DNA of 64,000 nucleotides from positions 372,001 to 436,000 of the forward strand of contig CAMRHE010000018.1 of NCBI GenBank assembly GCA_947044405.1, in the 5' to 3' direction. The DNA comes from Leptodactylus fallax (taxonomy: Eukaryota > Chordata > Amphibia > Anura > Leptodactylidae). Below the pieces are notes generated by a model that searched no databases, was not told the DNA's origin, and saw nothing but the letters and a program-made list of their open reading frames with translations. The position numbers and the translations under genes are program-made. Shown here in pieces: positions 59,096 to 64,000 of this stretch. Position 1 is the stretch's first letter. Each line of letters opens with the position of its first letter.

Positions 59096-59138
59096 CTTTA
59101 TTAAGACTGGTGTACATAACCCCAGTCTTAATAAATCT
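59096..59138. repeat. Short inverted repeat, TTAATAAGACTGG type (copy 2)
   Basis: TTTATTAAGACTGG and its inverse CCAGTCTTAATAAA, as at 684-726. A further AGTTCTGCC / AATAAATC flank resembles the first copy. Confidence 0.5.
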
Positions 59139-59395
59139 ACACTATTGTCTGTTAGACACCCTATCCCGGCTGGACCTCTGCAGAAGAACCAGTTACATCC
59201 AAGAGCTGCATCAAAGGCACCCCACCCTTCCAGACAGAACCATACCCTGTTCAGAAGAGCAAAAACTAAAACCATGCTATCTATAGATGGGTGCCTCTGG
59301 TTTGGATCAGTTGGATCCCTATAAGAGGATCAGTATCATCCAAGTGCTCCCGTAACAGCAAATACATTGAAATCTCTCCAAAAGACCAAGTCCTT
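59139..59395. other. No recognisable feature
   Basis: Short frames only. Confidence 0.35.
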
Positions 59396-59544
59396 ATCCT
59401 TTTCTCTCCTGCATTTTTCAGGCAGAAACCCAGCGGACCCCATTATAGTCTATTGGGTCCGCGGGTTTTCCGCAGGTAACCGCTTTTTTTAAGCGGATAA
59501 GATTTCCAAACGAAAACCCAAACGCAGGTGTGAGCCTAGCGTAA
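59396..59544. mobile_element. MITE family C (C3), right part
   Basis: CATTATAGTCTATTGGGTCC, GGTAACCGCTTTTTTTAAGC and the end CAGGTGTGAGCCTAGCG match the right half of C2. The left end is missing. Confidence 0.7.
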
Positions 59545-61475
59545 GATACTCAAATGGTAGTACACCTTTTTTCAGTGTTGTAAAAAATACAAAAGAGATG
59601 TTTTACTACATCATTACAGAGGAGTCACCAAGTACAATATGTTAATGACACACCTAATTTAATTGCCGCTGTTCCCACAAAACAATTTGTCGTTTTTTTA
59701 TTTAGTAATTAGTTATTTTTATTTTAGTTTTTTTATTTAGTAACTTTATTTTCTCAGAGAAACCATACATTTTCATCAGGTGGACAGATTTCTTTTTTTA
59801 ATGCCAAACTGATCTGGGACACAACGGCAATCAAATTATGTGTGGCATTTATAACATTTTGCCATCTTGGCGACAGGTCCTTTTTAACAAATATCAGTAT
59901 AGTCAGTTACCAAGCATTATGTGTGTCATGTAGTGTCCATTACAGAACACTAGAACTCATACTTAAATAATTTAAGGACAAATGGTCATAAACTATGTCT
60001 GCAAACAAATGTGACTCGGATAATTTACCATGATGTGATGTCTGGAAATGAATAGTGTAGCTGTAGCTTATCAATGTCATGAGAACCATAGTGCTGTGTC
60101 ACATGTCCCATCAATTGACAAAGGATGCAGAAAAACAGTCAATTGCCTTAATTTGAAATCTTGGATTTAGTCTTAAGTCATTTTAGCTAGACAAATCTTT
60201 AAACCAGCTATTTCAGCTACAGTAAAGAGCACCAAACTATAGAATCTCAGTCTTCTCCTAATCCAAAATATAATCATTTCTGCATTCAAAAAAAAAAAAA
60301 AAGAAAAGATTTTTAGACTATAAAGAGTCTGTCTCCAAGACCTATAGTATTAAAATAAAGACATCACGAGGATACCCTAATAAAATTATACTAGTGGGCC
60401 AGATCAATGCGCTGTAAAGGCCTTGAACGATACATTTGAGCTATCTGCTTTTTACTTCTCCGGAACTAGTGAAATGGAAATTTATACATTTGTCATGATA
60501 AATTTATGATAATCCTCCTCAAACAACAGTGCCACACCATGCCTAAAGAACAACGTGGAGTACATAAAATAATATATTGTGCCCAACAATGCCATGCTAC
60601 TAGTTTTCAATGAGCAACAAGGTTTGGAGAGGGCTATGTGCTGTTGGGAAAGTTTCCAGGCCAACACAGCCCTATAAAAAGTCAAAAACATGAAAAGAAA
60701 AAAAACAAAGAATACAAAGAGAAATTTTACTACACAGTAGTTACCATTAGGCTTTATAAACCTTGCACAATATTAGGATATTAGGCTACACTTGAAAGTC
60801 TGTGACAAAACTGCAAGAATGGCACATGGAGGATATCCCTGTGCTGTCCATGCCCTCCACAGACCCATTAATTTCCTTCAGTGAGCCCAGGCTTCAAAAG
60901 GACAGGAATAGGACCAAGACTCCTGGGATAGGAATAGGACCAGGGCTTTTACCCAGGACTCACAACCCCCTACAGGGACCTATGATAATACACAGAACCA
61001 TGTATGGAGCAATGCCGTGAAAAAACATGGCTAGCACACTGACACAGCACACATTTGTGTACATGGAGCCTTACACTGATGTTAACCAGTCAGTTCAATA
61101 CTAAGTTTTGTTAAATAATATTTTATAATCTATCATAGTGTAGTACTGAGTGCAACAGAATGTTATGCTATGTAAAAGTGGGCACACTGGATATAAATGC
61201 ATCAAACAAGTCTACAGCTGCCTACAGAAGAAAACAATCTAGCAAAATCCAATATTTATTACATTGGACAAACTGGAAATACCGCACTGATCAAAAGGTA
61301 ACTAGTACTCAGAGTTGTGATATATGGTTGTATAAAAAAAGAACTGCCCCAGTGTTTAGTTGACAGTCATGGTCCTGCTCATGGATCCGTTGGCAATCTA
61401 ATACTACTGGGAATAGAAATTTCATTTGTCCACATAGCTACCTCTTACCTATCTCTCTGCCTCTGGAAGCATTGT
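59545..61475. other. No recognisable feature
   Basis: 1.9 kb of AT-rich sequence. An A-run lies at 60288-60302. No coding. Confidence 0.45.
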
Positions 61476-62063
61476 TTAAAGAGGACCTTATATGTCCTCT
61501 GAAGCTAGGTTCACATCTGCGTTGAAGTCAAACCGACAGAGAAAAGTTCTGCAAGGAGGACTTTTCTCTCTGCCGGTTTTATACTGAAATCTGGCGGACA
61601 CAATCATAGTCTGCGGGTGTCCGGTTTTTAAGCAGACAGGCTTTCTGGCTTTCGGTGCCCATGTGGACCCCTACAACAGAGAGCCAAACGCTAGTGTGAA
61701 CCTAGCGTCAAATTGTCAGTGTTATATACTGCTGGAAAGCTGACACTTTGCTGAATTCAGTGCACTGTTTGCTTTGCTGGTATATGCCTCAGTTGCAGAG
61801 ATATCAGTGCCATTACTTTCAGCTCCAATATTACTGCAGTTGTAGAGGGGCCGGCCTTAAAGCTCAGCGTCATCTCTGGGTGGTGAGGAAGAACGCCCTT
61901 TCCCCAAACAGTACAAGTCTATAGAAGCAAAACTAATGGCACTGATATCTGCAACCGGTGCACATACAAACAAAGCGGATAGTGCTCTGAATTCAAGTCA
62001 CTGTCAGCTTTCCAGTAGTATATAACACCACAAATGTTAGAGAACATAAAAGACCCTCTTTAA
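61476..62063. mobile_element. T2-type foldback MITE interrupted by MITE C4
   Basis: TTAA at 61476-61479 and 62060-62063. Left AAGAGGACCTTATATGTCC, right inverse of CATAAAAGACCCTCTT. After the inserted C4, GTGTTATATACTGCTGG and AAGCTGACA pair with TGTCAGCTTTCCAG and TAGTATATAACACC. ATATCAGTGCCATTA pairs with TAATGGCACTGATATC, so almost the whole host element folds back. Confidence 0.78.
61504..61706. mobile_element. MITE family C (C4), nested
   Basis: GCTAGGTTCACATCTGCGTT on the left and the inverse of AACGCTAGTGTGAACCTAGC on the right: a clean terminal inverted repeat. An inner hairpin GAGAAAAGTTCTGC / GGACTTTTCTCTC is present. The target duplication is not obvious. Confidence 0.82.
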
Positions 62064-63576
62064 AGATTTAGCAATAGATTTTTAAGGATTAGTGTGTTTA
62101 CCTGCAAGTTTCCTTCTGCCAATCACTGTGTGCAAAAAGCCTGCTTATCTCGCCATATCATCTGAGGCAATGTTTAAGTCTCTGCTAAGTATCCTTATGT
62201 GCATATACATCTTTATGTTTGTATGCTGAGTAAAGCTCTATTTCATCTGCTTCACTTTTTCTGTTTCATGACCAGATGTTTGGGCGCATGTGTTCCTTCT
62301 GTTTGTATGTCTAAACACTGCCCTAGTTTGTATGCATTTTTTATATCAGTAATGTCTTCCTGTCAGTTTGGCTGGAGCTAAGTTGTTCTATTGTCTGTAT
62401 GTCTGTGCTATGTCTTATTGTTTCCTGCCATGTGGATGCATATGCCCTTCGTCTATGTATTCCTGTGTGGATGCATATGTCCTTCTGCCACGTGTGTACC
62501 TCTTCTACCTCTGGCTTTTGTGCTTTTGCTATGCATGTACACCTGCGACCTGTGGCCTCTGGGCCTTCCATTATGTATGCTGTCTGTTCTGATTTTTGTC
62601 TGTATTCACATTATGCATTTGCCTAATTCTGTGGTATGCTGTACTATAGTCCCTGATCTCCCTATAGTCCCTGATATACTAGGTGGCTACCTAGACAATC
62701 CTCTTAGGAACTGCCCACCGTCGAACTGCTTTGGTGAAACAGTGGGTCCACAAAACATTGTCCATTGCAACATCCATATATCCTATTAAGTATATGCACA
62801 TCATACATGTACACATGTTTGCATGTAATAAGGTAGCAAAGGTTTCTGATTTGTTCTTCAGCATGGTATCCAGGCTGATACTTGCCAAAAACCCCAGGAG
62901 GACACTATTGATTACACTCTTGGTATGCATTAGCACTAGAACAGGTTATACTGAAGAGCACATTTACTTTTAATGTGCAAAGTCATATGACGCCACCTTT
63001 TCAACAAGTCAGTTTGTCAAATTTCTGCCCTGCTATATATGCCTGAGTCAACTGTAAGTGCTGTTATTATGAAGCGAAAATGTCTAGGAGCTACAACATC
63101 TCAGCCGTGAAATGGATTAATAACTCAAGCTCAAAGAGTTCCGAAGTGCATAGCTCATAAAAATCTTCTGTACTTGGTTGTAACTCTCACAACAAAGTTC
63201 CAAATAGACTGTGAAAGAAAAATCAGCACAAGAACTGGGGGCTTTGGTTTCCATGTTGAATCCTAGCATCACTTTTGGCAAAGCTAAAATTTAGTGGTAA
63301 ACTATATTGACACTGGAGATGTAAAAATGTATTTTATTAGATTAATCAATCACCATCTAGCCACTTCATAAAACTGAGTTGAGTTTGGTGGATGCCAACA
63401 CGTCTTCATGTGGAGTCCAAATAATGATGTACTGTAGAATACAATGTAAGGTGGTGGAGCTGACCCCTCCAGGTACTGTCAAGACTGTTGCAACTCATTC
63501 ATTTACTTCTGGGAAAGACTAAACATTAATGTCTTAGCTATGTCTCACTTGTTCAAAAGTTCTGAACAGCATATAG
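62064..63576. other. No recognisable feature
   Basis: Includes overlapping frames at 62199-62973 that look like chance: Cys- and Tyr-rich, no motif, both strands open. Confidence 0.45.
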
Positions 63577-63618
63577 CATATATATATATCTATATATATA
63601 TATATATATATATATATA
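63577..63618. repeat. (TA)n microsatellite
   Basis: About 20 TA units with one interruption (TATATCTATA). Confidence 0.92.
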
Positions 63619-63769
63619 GCATATATACACTGTTCATATCTTTTGTGCGGGCTCTCCAGGGAGTAAGGGTCATTTACGACAGTTGAGGATGGCAATGGGG
63701 AAGTGCAGCTTAGATACCATGTTTGGCAAGGGTAACATTTAAATTAAGCACAATAGTTAACTGAGGACA
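63619..63769. other. No recognisable feature
   Basis: Short gap. Confidence 0.35.
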
Positions 63770-63938
63770 CAAAGATTGTAAGCCCTTGCGGGCAGGCCCC
63801 TGTATCCCACTGTGCCAGTTGGTCACTGTTAGCATTATATTTGTTTTGTATATTTTGTGTACCGTATGTAAACCCTCAAATGTAAAGCACCATGGAATTA
63901 ATGGTGCTATATAAATAAACAATAATAATAAATAATAA
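63770..63938 (+). mobile_element. L2-type LINE or LINE-tailed SINE, 3' end
   Basis: AGATTGTAAGCCCTTGCGGG, GCAGGCCCCTGTATCCC and the terminal AATGGTGCTATATAAATAAA then (AAT)n. The TATAAATAAA tail with a preceding GTGCTA is the common 3' end of L2-like vertebrate retroposons. Only the tail is present, as expected for a 5'-truncated insertion. Confidence 0.68.
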
Positions 63939-64000
63939 TTAGATGTGGAGCTAGGTGTTAAAAATACAGTAAAAAGGAGATGTGTTTCCTTTCTAATGGA

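Noticed and set aside
62391..62789. 132-residue frame, with other frames overlapping on both strands
   Set aside because: Cys/Tyr-rich and low complexity, with no motif. Overlapping open frames on both strands point to chance.

Overview
The window is a 64 kb piece of vertebrate nuclear DNA, most likely from a frog (anuran amphibian). It is AT-rich and has no operon-like coding. It is filled with transposon types typical of anuran genomes: T2/Kolobok-type MITEs (TTAAAGGRR ends with TTAA target sites), PIF/Harbinger-type MITEs (TTA or TAA target duplications), Tc1 elements, hAT and L2-type fragments, and a Penelope-like retroelement. The species cannot be read from the sequence. I found no exon of a recognisable host gene on either strand, no tRNA, rRNA or snRNA, and no CRISPR array. 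The window is therefore intergenic or sits inside a very long intron.

Layout. 1-9 kb: a degraded transposase scrap, a TA-flanked MITE swollen by a (GA)n microsatellite, two long foldback T2 MITEs (2976-3464 and 6199-6740), hammerhead-like repeats at 4.1-4.3 kb and 5.2 kb, and the first Harbinger MITEs. 9-19 kb: sparse MITEs separated by long TE-poor AT-rich tracts (notably 15.0-16.0 and 16.2-18.4 kb). 19.4-25 kb is the richest part. It holds a broken Tc1 element (19657-20961) followed by a Penelope-like element (about 21.3-24.96 kb). The latter has a decayed reverse transcriptase, a C-terminal GIY-YIG endonuclease, and a hammerhead ribozyme motif near its 3' end. 25-41 kb: mostly unrecognised sequence with isolated MITEs, an L2-type tail and minus-strand Penelope-like scraps. 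41-57 kb: a dense MITE field (T2, Harbinger, Tc1-derived, hAT), including several elements sharing boundaries. 57-64 kb: sparse again, with a nested MITE pair at 61.5-62.1 kb and an L2-type tail near the end.

No gene here looks functional. The two coding relics (Tc1 transposase, Penelope RT-endonuclease) both carry stops, frameshifts or deletions. Two points stand out. First, hammerhead-like motifs recur in the Penelope-type repeats, and two of them have lost the same catalytic G by what looks like CpG decay. Second, Harbinger-type MITEs repeatedly lie against the ends of T2-type MITEs, because the TTAA at a T2 end supplies a TTA/TAA target. Family assignments rest on motifs read by eye, since no database search was possible. 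Many stretches marked as empty may contain old repeats I cannot recognise.
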